Assembly (NCBI GenBank): GCA_013396525.1
Contig: VWYX01000846.1
Span: 62,001 to 126,000 of the forward strand
Reading direction: 5' to 3'
DNA from: Chaetorhynchus papuensis
Taxonomy: Eukaryota; Chordata; Aves; Passeriformes; Rhipiduridae
Length of the DNA stretch: 64,000 bases
Shown here: positions 58,301 through 64,000 of the stretch, one piece after another
Layout of the letters: the number at the start of each line of letters is the position of its first letter
How positions within the stretch are numbered: position 1 is the first letter of the stretch
The notes under the pieces: model-generated
Databases searched by the model: none
What the model saw: the letters and a program-made list of their open reading frames with translations, nothing else
Told to the model about the DNA's origin: nothing
Position numbers and translations under genes: made by a program

Positions 58301-61300
58301 AGCACAGGTTTGCTGGGGAACAGCAGAACATCTGGAGGGGGTGCACATGTGTGTGGAACCTGGTACAGAATGCAGGTTAGCTTGGTATAAAGGGCCTTCT
58401 AATACAGAAATACCTCACTAGTTCAGTGTTTGCCAAGCTCTGGGCACAGCCAGGCATTGTAAACCAGTCCCGAGGCAGAGCACTGTGTTTGTTCACAACA
58501 CCAGACCTGGTCTTCAGAGGTGGAGGGAAGAATATTTTTGATGATCATGTTCCATTGTGAAGGGTGGGAATAAGACAGTTCTGCATGAATATATTAACAG
58601 AAGCTGATGTAGAGGAAGGGATGTATTAAAGGCTTCATAATACATTTAGCCTGTCTCAACACTTCTAACTAATGCTAATGTCAGTACCAAGGGAATCTGA
58701 ATTGATATTATCCACAATTTTGTATAGATTTGTCAGTAACAACAAGAATAATTAGCCCTTGGGTGCTCTTGTATCACCTGCTCTCTCAGGTGTGGATCCA
58801 GAACTGTGGAATTTCACAGTCCACTTCCTCAATACACCATTGAAAAGCCAGACCTGAAGTCAAGTATCTTCTCATGAGCAAAATCAAACTGATCAGAAAT
58901 GCTGCGAATCTGTCTTTAATGTGGAGAGAGATGTCAGAATAATGTGCTGGTGACAAGAGGCTTTACTGTGCAGATCTTAAAAAACAAAACTAAGAAACCA
59001 AAAAACCCAAAAGCTCAGGCTTTGTGACTTTGGCTTGGTTTTATAGTGCCTTCATCTGAGTAGTTCTGTCTGAAACACCCTGAGCTGGCACTGCATGCAG
59101 TGGTGCTGACACACTCTTGTTGCATTGGCCCATTTGCTTCCCACCCTGCAGCAGTGCAAGGTGCAAACCAGTGAAAAATCAAGTCTCATTAGCCAGATTC
59201 TCATCTGGATTACCCAGGTAGAGATCTGAACTTTCTTAGGAACCTCCAACACACATCAAAGATCAGAATCAGGTCCCTTTTTATGCTGTAGCACTTTTGG
59301 ATACTGAAAAATCAGAAGAAAAATGTCAGAAAAGTGCAGGAGGAAACAGCCCTTACCCTTCAGGTGCAATGTCTACAGTGCAATATGTCAGACTTGTTAG
59401 GTATGAGAGATGAGTCAAAGCAAGCCAGATTTCCTGTCATTCCCCTTGTGGCAGTTGATTTTTTATTTAGGAATTTCTCCCCCTTCCCTCCTTTGCTGGC
59501 CCATGTCACACAGCTGTGTCCATGTGATACCTTGCTGTTCGCAATGGTTCTGAACTGTGGTGGGGGCAGAAGGTACCGGTTTGGTTCAGATGCTCCATCC
59601 CTGCCCTGGCAGCTTTTCCAAGGCAGCTTCACCCAGTCTCAGCTCAGGGTTTTTATGTGGTTCCTCTGCTGGCAGCCAGTGACTGATTTGTTTCTCTCTC
59701 TAGGACGTGGGGCTGCTGGAGATCCCTGCAGAGCTCGCAGCCCTCCTGCACTTTGTTGAAGGTGAGGAATCCTCCTCCTTCCCTCCCTTTCCTGCACTGT
59801 TTCACTATGTATTTCCTTGTTTATGTCAATGTATGTGTTTGCTCTCCCTGCTGCCTGACACTGGGCTGGATTTGTTTCATTATCATTGCAGTGTAAATAT
59901 GAAAAAGGCAAATGGTGCCATGAGTGTTGTTTCCTGACATGGCAGGGAGGAAAAGAAACTTGGGCCAGGGGGCAGAACACCAGCTTGAAAATCAGTATCT
60001 TTGTTAATTCTTCAGCTCTTCTTTTGAACTGGGCTGGTAGAACTGATGGCAGGGATGGTGCAAAACTCTTTGGTCAAGGTTATGTGACAGCAAACTGCTT
60101 AATGAACCCAGGTCTCTGGCAGAGAGGGGTATGTGGGGTGGAGGAACTTAAACACATCTTTTACCTACTCTAAAATCTTTAAGGAAATTGAAGGAGAAGA
60201 AAATGACAGTTTGGGCAATTTCAAAGAAATTGTTTTAGGTTTCATTAAAAATCACTTCCTCAAAAGGAATTTTAAAATAAAAGGAAGGAGAAACAGGGTA
60301 ACAACTTGGTTGTGGAACAATGTAATAACTTGAGATATAACAGTTTATCAGTCCAAGGATATAACAACATAATAACTTAAGGATGTAACAATTTAACAAG
60401 TTGAGTATGTGTTAATTTGTCAATTTAGGGATGCACCAATTGGTTTTCAAATCACCAAAATACCACTAACTGCAATAATTTCATGAGCTGCTGATCAGAC
60501 CTTGAGCATTAAGTTATTTGCATGTTTCCTCTGTAGCTCCCTGTACAATGTGAACATTTAAGCCGCAGATAGGTTGAGGCAGGGTTTGCCTCTCTCTGTC
60601 TGCCCGGTGTCAGACCCAAAGCCAGCTGTGCCTGTGGCCTTCTGTGGGGGACAGTAAGGGAGACAATCAGACAGAAGAATCTTGTGAATTGGAGCAGACC
60701 GTGCTGGATTCCCAGAGAGCTCACATTTCACGGCAGAGCCCTCCAGGGACCATCAGCCGGTCTAGTGAGCAATGTGAGCCAGAGGAGCTCAGGGAACAGT
60801 GAAACTGCTGGAAATGAAAGCTGGCAGAGCATCAGGAGACACGTTGGGAGATCGAGGAATGCACAGGAGCTGTGCTGCATTGAGAAATCCCTCCACTCAG
60901 TGACGTTTGCTCCTCTCATCCATGATAAATCCCTCATTACGAAGCCCTCTCATTTCCTCGTTGGCTGAGCAGTTGTCAGCAGTATCTCTGCACGGGCTCA
61001 GCGTTCCCTGCCATGTAAATGCTGCAGAGCAGACTTGAATCTCCAGGTGTTCCCTGGGGAGAAGAGTCTGAAAGATCAGAGCTGTAAAATCTCTCTGAAG
61101 AGAGTCCTTGTGGTCTCAGGGAGGTGAAGCTGTGCCTGCTGGAGGGTCTGAGGCAGCAGGGCTGGGCCGGGTGTCCCTGGAGTTGCGGGGCTCGGGCAGG
61201 GTGAGGCGCAGGTCAGGCAGGAGTTGCTGTATGAGTTGTTTGTGTCCTGCCACCACCAGCCCTCCTTCCCTTGCAGGTCGATACCAAGCACAGGCCAACC

Positions 61301-63684
61301 AGATAACTGAGACACAGCCCCCAGAAGTCAAGGTCAAGGATGACCTTTCCCTCCCACCCAGCATCAACAACTATCCCTTCTCCTCCTTCGTCAAATCACA
61401 CTTCCAGGTGGGAACTCTTTTTATTTCTCTTCATCGCTTCCCTTGTGGGCAGACACACAAGTTCTAGTAACACCAGGAGCCAATATTTCTGTCCTTTTGT
61501 TTCTTTGCAGAACCCAGATTTCCCTGTCCCTGGTCAGCCCCTGCAGCACCCCTTAACCCACCTGGATGCTGAACACCAGGGGAGTGCACTTGAGATCAAC
61601 AAACTGGTAAGAGACGTCATTCTTGACCTTGTTGAAGAACAGGTGGGCCCAGACAATGTTTTGATGCCTTTATACAACAAGTTGCTGGTGGTGGATACTG
61701 TTCTTACAATACATGGAGGGCTAGAAAAGCAGAGTAAATGGCTCTTTTTAGGCCCTGGAGCAGCCTGGCAGAGATCACACACAGCCCCTTAGGGTTGCTG
61801 GGTTCTTGGGGAGGCACAGAGCAGCCCCAGACCACTGGGATCAAAGTGAATTACCTGGTGGTGGAGCCTCAGAATTTGGCAGGACGTACAGGAATAGGCC
61901 TGCTAAACTTTGATATCCCAATATTCCAGACTCAGAAGCAATGATAAGGGGAGTCTGTCTTCTCAACCACTTACTCACCTATCAGCCATAAAGTTACATT
62001 TAACCCAGATCTTTTCTGGGATGCGGTTTATGGCAAACATCTCGGTTGCACCTGGGGCTCACAGATGTGTCACTACCCAACAGGGGACAGTGAACTGTTG
62101 TGTAAAGGCTGGAAAAGGGCAGGGACTTTGTCACCAGGAAAACTACACCTGGAACCACACCCTCACTCTGTGGTGTTTGCATGTGGTGTTTCATCTCTGC
62201 AGATGTGAAACAGACATTTCTTTATGTTTCTTCTTTAAAATGGCAATATGGAAATTTCTGAATATAGAATAAAATTCCAGACACTTTCTAAGTAAATGTG
62301 GTAATCTTTTTGGGAATTACATAGAATTAAAGTAAGCCCATTAAGAAAGTTAATACCTAAAACCAGTCTCTTGTTTTGTCCTTGTGATCCCAATTATAGA
62401 AGAGCATAAGCTTCAATAAAATCTTGTGAATAGGATTGTGTTTAAGCAGAATACTATTATTTTTCTAAAGATCAAAGGCAGTTTTTCTCCGTTGCTAACG
62501 AAGTAGGGATTTGCTAAAAAGAATTCCATGAGAACTAAACAACCACCACCCCCTGTTTTTCTCAGTGAATCTCTGACCTGCTTGGTACCATTAACTGCTT
62601 TTAGAAGTGTTGTTACTCTTAAATGTCCTTTCCAAAGCTGTCCATTTTAGAAAAAAATTAATTCATGACATATTGAAGTGTAGAGGATGAAAGAAATCAT
62701 TCTGTACCTAAGGGTGAGAAATACAAACTAACAAAGCATTGGAGATGTCGATATGCATAGCCAAGAAACGGAACCATTTCTTCAGTGAGTGTGTTGAGAC
62801 ACCACCTCCCACAGTCCTTGGTATAATATTAACTGCACCAAAGGCTTTGAAACACTCAGTGGGCTCAGCAGTGGGTATCCTGTGATAACTTACTTGTGTG
62901 TCTGAGCCCTGCCCAGGGGGAAATATTTTACCCTAGACCAAATTCTGACTCATACCTCAGAAGAGACTGAAGTCGCCCTGACTTTTAGTCAGGATCCAAT
63001 CTCTACAAACGTTGCCTCCCAAATTCCCCAGCACTTTGGTTGTGCACAAAAACCTGAGGACAGACCCCAATCTGAGTGTTGGCTACTCAGGCTCACAAAC
63101 ATCCTGGTGCCTACAACTTCTTACACCACAGTTTGGGACAGAGGGTCACAGCTCCAGTTCTCTCTTTTTTCCCCCTGGATGGTTCCAGATCTTGCGGTTC
63201 ATTGGTGACAAGAGCCTCGGTGGCTGGCAGGAGGTGCTGCTGGGCAACTACATTGCTGGGAGAGGTCTGAGAGATGCTGCTCTGCGCAACGAAATCTTCA
63301 GCCAGGTGGCTGCCCAGACCTGGAGGAACACGGACATGGAGCAGAGCCAGCGAGGCTGGGTCCTGATGGCGACTTTGCTGAGCTGCTTCGGCCCCTCACC
63401 AGCACTGGAGAAGCCACTGCTGAAGTAAGAGGAGAAAATACCAAGCCAGGTTTACACAGGGGTTAAGAGGGATGAGCAGTGCTAAATGCAGCTGCCTTTT
63501 CCTAGGTTTGTGTCAGACTATGGCATGGAGGGCTACAATGCTGTTTGCCAGCACAAGATCCTGACAGCAGCTCAGAGCGCAGAGACAGAGCCTGCACCCT
63601 CTCGGGCTTACCCTCCCACCCAGCTGGAGTGGACAGCAAACCAGAGGAGAGGGAAGATGGTGCTGGATGTTCATACCTTTAATG
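40419..63684 (+). CDS. MYO15B: MYO15B-like unconventional class XV myosin (partial, 29 coding exons seen, continues beyond the window)
   Basis: This is an actin-based motor-family protein. The 29 exons join in phase into 6031 nt (2010 codons) without a stop. The domain order seen is a Lys/Glu/Ser-rich N-terminal extension (1 to about 1000), a myosin motor (about 1005-1680), two good IQ motifs and a degenerate third (about 1683-1750), and the first MyTH4 domain (about 1850-2000). The sequence tracks MYO15A closely in motor and MyTH4 (RNLIYTYIG, FGNARTILNDNSSRFGK, ATDHTFLQKCHYHHG, PPTQLEWTA), so the class is certain. The LLGL2 neighbour, and the lack of the Pro/Tyr-rich MYO15A N-terminus, favour MYO15B. 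The P-loop reads GHSGSGKT instead of GESGSGKT, and the relay-loop DNQ is YSK; motor activity is doubtful. Human MYO15B has been described as a transcribed pseudogene. The remaining MyTH4-FERM tail lies to the right of the window. Confidence 0.9.
43458..43519 (+). CDS. MYO15B: MYO15B coding exon 2
   Basis: The acceptor is gcatttcag/GTGTAC and the donor CTGGA/gtaggt. Residues 989-1009 include EEIEDLTRLE, matching the MYO15A MTQLEDLQE lead-in to the motor. Exit is in phase 2. Confidence 0.85.
43520..44627 (+). other. MYO15B intron
   Basis: It is unique sequence apart from a short CR1 tail at 44492-44545. Confidence 0.7.
44492..44545 (+). mobile_element. CR1 LINE 3'-end fragment
   Basis: The stretch ttggactcaatgattcctgt, aggtcccttccaattcagaa, tattctgtgatcc is a typical CR1 3' end. 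The upstream boundary is uncertain. Confidence 0.85.
44628..44691 (+). CDS. MYO15B: MYO15B coding exon 3 (motor start)
   Basis: The acceptor is tgtttgtag/GGAAGT and the donor ATTTAC/gtatgg. Residues 1009-1030 include LLCLKKRFHRNLIY, the canonical head start LxxRFxxNLIYTY. Exit is in phase 0. Confidence 0.93.
45430..45539 (+). CDS. MYO15B: MYO15B coding exon 4
   Basis: The acceptor is tgtcctag/ACTTAC and the donor GCCCC/gtatgt. Residues 1031-1067 include TYIGQILISVNPFKDLSIY. The SVNPxxxxxIY motif is intact. Exit is in phase 2. Confidence 0.94.
45722..45856 (+). mobile_element. CR1 LINE 3'-end fragment
   Basis: The phrases gtgtccaaggccaggctgga, ccctgtccatggcagaggaa and ccctccaacccaaaccattc mark a CR1 3' end. 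It lies in the intron between MYO15B coding exons 4 and 5. Confidence 0.92.
45984..46058 (+). CDS. MYO15B: MYO15B coding exon 5
   Basis: The acceptor is ccatccag/ACACAT and the donor ATCAG/gtagga. Residues 1067-1092 include PHIFAIAEMAYTL and QCVVIS, leading into the P-loop. Phase is 2 in and 2 out. Confidence 0.94.
46385..46569 (+). mobile_element. CR1 LINE 3'-end fragment
   Basis: The phrases ctggaatggtctgcccgggg, tccctggatgtgtttaaaaa and ttggactcgatgatcttgaa are followed by the doubled tail attctgtgattctgtgattt. It is about 80 bases upstream of the P-loop exon. Confidence 0.93.
46649..46745 (+). CDS. MYO15B: MYO15B coding exon 6 (P-loop exon)
   Basis: The acceptor is ctcctgcag/TGGGCA and the donor AGACAG/gtaaga. 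Residues 1092-1124 carry the Walker A loop SGHSGSGKTEAA. The lysine (1099) and threonine (1100) are kept, but the usual Glu of GESG(A/S)GKT is His1094. Exit is in phase 0. Confidence 0.95.
47279..47382 (+). CDS. MYO15B: MYO15B coding exon 7 (switch I exon)
   Basis: The acceptor is tctttaaag/CCCTGC and the donor CGACA/gtgagt. Residues 1125-1159 include LESFGNARTILNDNSSRFGK, with switch I (N1143 to F1149) intact. Exit is in phase 2. Confidence 0.95.
47601..48535 (-). mobile_element. Old, degenerate CR1-like LINE copy, antisense to MYO15B
   Basis: On the + strand the segment starts aagaacataagaatggctgc and then shows, in order, phrases like tgttccacaggtctaaccag, cacatttatctacagcgggt and aaaatattttggaaatccac. 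From memory these follow the antisense strand of the CR1-type LINE common in turtles and birds, which would place the reverse-transcriptase end nearest exon 8. The copy is heavily diverged and has no intact frame. It runs to within about 15-20 bases of the acceptor of MYO15B coding exon 8. It contains a 29-bp tandem duplication at 47744-47801. Confidence 0.65.
47744..47801. repeat. 29-bp perfect tandem duplication
   Basis: The unit starts caacatttgcagcagctcag and ends gagttttcc. It occurs twice in succession without a mismatch inside an otherwise diverged LINE copy, so the duplication is younger than the insertion. Confidence 0.92.
48551..48614 (+). CDS. MYO15B: MYO15B coding exon 8
   Basis: The acceptor is tgtgctcag/TGGCAT and the donor TTTCAG/gtgagg. 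Residues 1159-1180 include GIVVGTSISQYLLEKSRVVF, the strongly conserved QYLLEKSR. Exit is in phase 0. Confidence 0.95.
49094..49207 (+). CDS. MYO15B: MYO15B coding exon 9
   Basis: The acceptor is ctcatcag/GCCCAT and the donor AACCAG/gtgagt. Residues 1181-1218 include GERNYHVFYELLAGLP and YFYLNQ. It is in phase 0 at both ends. Confidence 0.95.
49208..50804 (+). other. MYO15B intron (1.6 kb)
   Basis: It contains a 17-bp tandem duplication at 49339-49372. I see no exon or mobile element in it. Confidence 0.7.
49339..49372. repeat. 17-bp tandem duplication
   Basis: The unit ctctgctccttctcata is repeated twice with no mismatch. Intronic. Confidence 0.88.
50805..50966 (+). CDS. MYO15B: MYO15B coding exon 10
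   Basis: The acceptor is ttcctctcag/GGCAGA and the donor TATGAG/gtacag. Residues 1219-1272 include ALEGISLSDDQ and WAVLAAILQLGNICF. The AxILHLGN motif is present as AAILQLGN. Phase 0 at both ends. Confidence 0.94.
51281..51360. repeat. AT-rich simple repeat
   Basis: Mixed (AT)n, (GA)n and GATA units lie in the intron just before coding exon 11. Likely length-polymorphic. Confidence 0.85.
51383..51496 (+). CDS. MYO15B: MYO15B coding exon 11
   Basis: The acceptor is ttatttag/AAAGGA and the donor GTCACT/gtgagt. Residues 1273-1310 include VANLLCVSAEFLQSAVTHR. Phase 0 at both ends. Confidence 0.93.
51901..51959 (+). CDS. MYO15B: MYO15B coding exon 12
   Basis: The acceptor is gtatctag/GTTACA and the donor GCCAG/gtgact. 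Residues 1311-1330 include YDRIFTPLSVEGAIDAR. Exit is in phase 2. Confidence 0.94.
52047..52170 (+). CDS. MYO15B: MYO15B coding exon 13 (switch II exon)
   Basis: The acceptor is ccactcag/GGACTC and the donor TTTGAG/gttatt, a weak but GT-type site. Residues 1330-1371 include DSIAKALYYLLFEWLL and the switch II motif VDIHGFE. Asp1366, Gly1369 and Glu1371 are kept. Exit is in phase 0. Confidence 0.93.
52548..52643 (+). CDS. MYO15B: MYO15B coding exon 14
   Basis: The acceptor is tcttcgcag/GATCTG and the donor GAAGAG/gtgagt. Residues 1372-1403 include NSLEQLCINFANEHLQWFF. Phase 0 at both ends. Confidence 0.95.
53219..53350 (+). CDS. MYO15B: MYO15B coding exon 15 (relay region)
   Basis: The acceptor is acatgcag/GAGGAA and the donor ACTCAG/gtgagg. 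Residues 1404-1447 include EEYSQEQLAWIPI, SKMYSKSCLDFL and GILCILDDQ. The usual relay-loop F-x-DNQ is replaced by K-M-YSK. Phase 0 at both ends. Confidence 0.94.
53524..53649 (+). CDS. MYO15B: MYO15B coding exon 16
   Basis: The acceptor is ctttacag/GCCACA and the donor TACCAG/gtgagc. Residues 1448-1489 include ATDHTFLQKCHYHHG and FTVQHYAGPVTY; the usual HYAGKV has Pro for Lys. Phase 0 at both ends. Confidence 0.95.
54155..54232 (+). CDS. MYO15B: MYO15B coding exon 17
   Basis: The acceptor is gtctgcag/GTCCAC and the donor CTCAAG/gtactg. Residues 1490-1515 read VHKFLNKNRDQLRPEVLD onward. Phase 0 at both ends. Confidence 0.95.
54281..54336. repeat. 28-bp tandem duplication
   Basis: Two copies of tccactc(g/a)ttatctttat plus gtgagaa follow each other with a 28-base period. 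Intronic. Confidence 0.85.
54595..54743 (+). CDS. MYO15B: MYO15B coding exon 18
   Basis: The acceptor is tttttgcag/GTGGTG and the donor AGAGG/gtgaga. Residues 1516-1565 span the loop-2 region and STLVSKFQQSLQDLTAKL. Exit is in phase 2. Confidence 0.93.
54836..54881 (+). CDS. MYO15B: MYO15B coding exon 19
   Basis: The acceptor is gttttccag/GAGCCA and the donor AGGAAG/gtagga. Residues 1565-1580 read GSHAFFIRCITPNPRK, matching FMRCLKPN of MYO15A. Exit is in phase 0. Confidence 0.93.
55256..55380 (+). CDS. MYO15B: MYO15B coding exon 20
   Basis: The acceptor is tcttcgcag/CTGTCG and the donor GCCAG/gtatgg. Residues 1581-1622 include VNCQLRHSGILEAIHIQKEG and YPVRLPFQSFL. Exit is in phase 2. Confidence 0.95.
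55471..55588 (+). CDS. MYO15B: MYO15B coding exon 21 (end of motor)
   Basis: The acceptor is gtcccag/GTATGG and the donor ACAAAG/gtgatg. Residues 1622-1661 include YGLLAGSRPSS and LYQIGVTK. Exit is in phase 0. Confidence 0.93.
56051..56226 (+). CDS. MYO15B: MYO15B coding exon 22 (converter end and IQ neck)
   Basis: The acceptor is ctgcccag/GTGTTT and the donor GCAAG/gtcagg. Residues 1662-1720 start VFLKEKARQLLE, then carry IQ1 around VVTLQRKFRRLLHRRRLR and most of IQ2 around VTVIQAHFRGYQAR, predicted light-chain sites. Exit is in phase 2. Confidence 0.94.
56397..56490 (+). CDS. MYO15B: MYO15B coding exon 23 (end of IQ2, degenerate IQ3)
   Basis: The acceptor is aacctctag/GAAGCG and the donor TGCCAG/gtaaca. 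Residues 1720-1751 include KRYRRLKKTLVQFKTMILIS and FIRRRKR, like the MYO15A LVKFRSLVHAYVSRRRY segment. Exit is in phase 0. Confidence 0.92.
56491..58142 (+). other. MYO15B intron (1.65 kb) with an exon-like stretch
   Basis: It contains the exon-like segment 57583-57637, whose inclusion would break the frame. Nothing else is recognised. Confidence 0.6.
58143..58220 (+). CDS. MYO15B: MYO15B coding exon 24 (post-IQ linker)
   Basis: The acceptor is tcctaacag/CAGGAG and the donor GGAATG/gtgagt. Residues 1752-1777 begin QELRERKQRRSSLACGD. There is no strong similarity. It is accepted because its 26 codons are in phase 0 at both ends, join exons 23 and 25 in frame, and fill the same position as the MYO15A linker before VGHLEVPAEL. 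Confidence 0.6.
58221..59703 (+). other. MYO15B intron (1.5 kb)
   Basis: Unique sequence; nothing is recognised. Confidence 0.65.
59704..59761 (+). CDS. MYO15B: MYO15B coding exon 25
   Basis: The acceptor is ctctctag/GACGTG and the donor GTTGAAG/gtgagg. Residues 1778-1797 read DVGLLEIPAELAALLHFVEG, matching VGHLEVPAELAGLL of MYO15A. Exit is in phase 1. Confidence 0.93.
59762..61276 (+). other. MYO15B intron (1.5 kb) with minisatellite
   Basis: It holds the 24-bp minisatellite at 60295-60438. The rest is unique sequence with no exon recognised. Confidence 0.7.
60295..60438. repeat. 24-bp minisatellite, six diverged units
   Basis: Six consecutive units of exactly 24 bases start at 60295, 60319, 60343, 60367, 60391 and 60415. 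They fit a loose consensus of the type acataataacttgaggatgt plus aaca. Units differ by several substitutions but the spacing has no indel. Confidence 0.82.
61277..61407 (+). CDS. MYO15B: MYO15B coding exon 26 (start of MyTH4)
   Basis: The acceptor is cccttgcag/GTCGAT and the donor TTCCAG/gtggga. Residues 1797-1840 include VKDDLSLPPSINNYPFSSFV. INNYPxxxFVxxHF matches the opening of MYO15A MyTH4. Exit is in phase 0. Confidence 0.94.
61511..61606 (+). CDS. MYO15B: MYO15B coding exon 27
   Basis: The acceptor is tctttgcag/AACCCA and the donor AAACTG/gtaaga. Residues 1841-1872 include GQPLQHPLTHLDAEHQGSAL and EINKL. The PLxxPLTxL pattern aligns with MYO15A. Phase 0 at both ends. Confidence 0.9.
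61607..63188 (+). other. MYO15B intron inside the MyTH4 domain (1.6 kb)
   Basis: Residues on either side (NKL / ILRFIGD) are contiguous in MYO15A, so no exon is missing here. I see no element in it. Confidence 0.7.
63189..63424 (+). CDS. MYO15B: MYO15B coding exon 28 (MyTH4 core)
   Basis: The acceptor is tggttccag/ATCTTG and the donor CTGAA/gtaaga. Residues 1873-1951 include LRFIGDKSLGGWQEVLLGNY, ALRNEIFSQVAAQTWRN and RGWVLMATLLSCFGPSP, a complete MyTH4 core. Exit is in phase 2. Confidence 0.96.
63506..63684 (+). CDS. MYO15B: MYO15B coding exon 29 (last exon seen)
   Basis: The acceptor is ttcctag/GTTTGT and the donor AATG/gtaact. Residues 1951-2011 include KFVSDYGMEGYNAVCQHKIL, YPPTQLEWTANQRRGKMVLD and FNG, matching MYO15A. 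It exits in phase 1 into an exon beyond the window. Confidence 0.95.
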
Positions 63685-64000
63685 GTAACTCAATCTTCTG
63701 CCCTCCTGCTGTCTTTTAGTCTCTAAGGGCTTTTCCAGTGCAGAAATCAGCATTTGGGAAATAATTCCCTCAGCTAAGTAAAGAGGATCAGAATGCTGTT
63801 TGCTGGTACAACTGTGGGGGAAATAAGCATCTGAATCTAGACCCAAAACTTGCAAAGTCTGGGCCTGGTGGGACCTGCTTCTCAGGCTGAGGGATGAGAT
63901 TGTCCTGGGTTTGGGCCCTTCCCAACAGAGGGCTGTTCAGGCTGTGCATCTCTACAGGGCTGGTTTTCCTGCTCTCCATTACAGCACAGCCTGTGCAGCA

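Noticed and set aside
40419..63684. Alternative identification as MYO15A
   Set aside because: Motor similarity alone does not decide. The N-terminal extension lacks the long Pro/Tyr-rich stretch of MYO15A, and the immediate neighbour is LLGL2, not ALKBH5/LLGL1.

Overview
The window looks like nuclear DNA from a bird. It carries several CR1-type LINE 3' ends with the typical avian tail (variants of 'attctgtgatt'), has no mammalian SINEs, and its genes have small exons with GT-AG introns. The exon structures below were built by hand from splice signals, phase continuity and remembered protein similarity. No alignment was run.

Layout. Positions 1-1570 lie upstream of the first coding exon of LLGL2 and contain a perfect 56-bp inverted repeat. 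LLGL2 (a lethal giant larvae homologue, + strand) runs from the ATG at 1604 to the TGA at 26888-26890. It has 25 coding exons that join without a frame break into a protein of 1026 residues, followed by a 3' UTR with poly(A) signals at 27224 and 27532. About 12.8 kb with no recognisable gene follows (27570-40375); it must hold the promoter and 5' exon(s) of the next gene. From 40376 to the right edge lies an unconventional class XV myosin, best called MYO15B (+ strand). It has one giant exon for a Lys/Glu/Ser-rich N-terminal extension (988 codons), then 28 smaller exons for the motor, the IQ neck and the first MyTH4 domain. The gene continues past position 64000.

The order LLGL2 then MYO15B on the same strand matches human 17q25.1, which supports calling the myosin MYO15B rather than MYO15A. 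LLGL2 is a cytoplasmic/cortical basolateral polarity protein controlled by aPKC phosphorylation, and its polybasic phosphosite cluster is intact. MYO15B is the poorly studied paralogue of the stereocilia motor MYO15A and has been described as a transcribed pseudogene in humans. Here its frame is open through every exon, but the P-loop and relay loop carry unusual substitutions. The two genes are neighbours with no shared pathway that I can show.

Introns not listed separately hold nothing I recognise. I see no RNA genes, CRISPR arrays or intact mobile elements. I found no new multi-gene system. The most interesting points are the altered but open myosin motor, the inverted repeat, a 24-bp minisatellite, an old antisense CR1 copy running up to a myosin splice site, and several splice-choice ambiguities.
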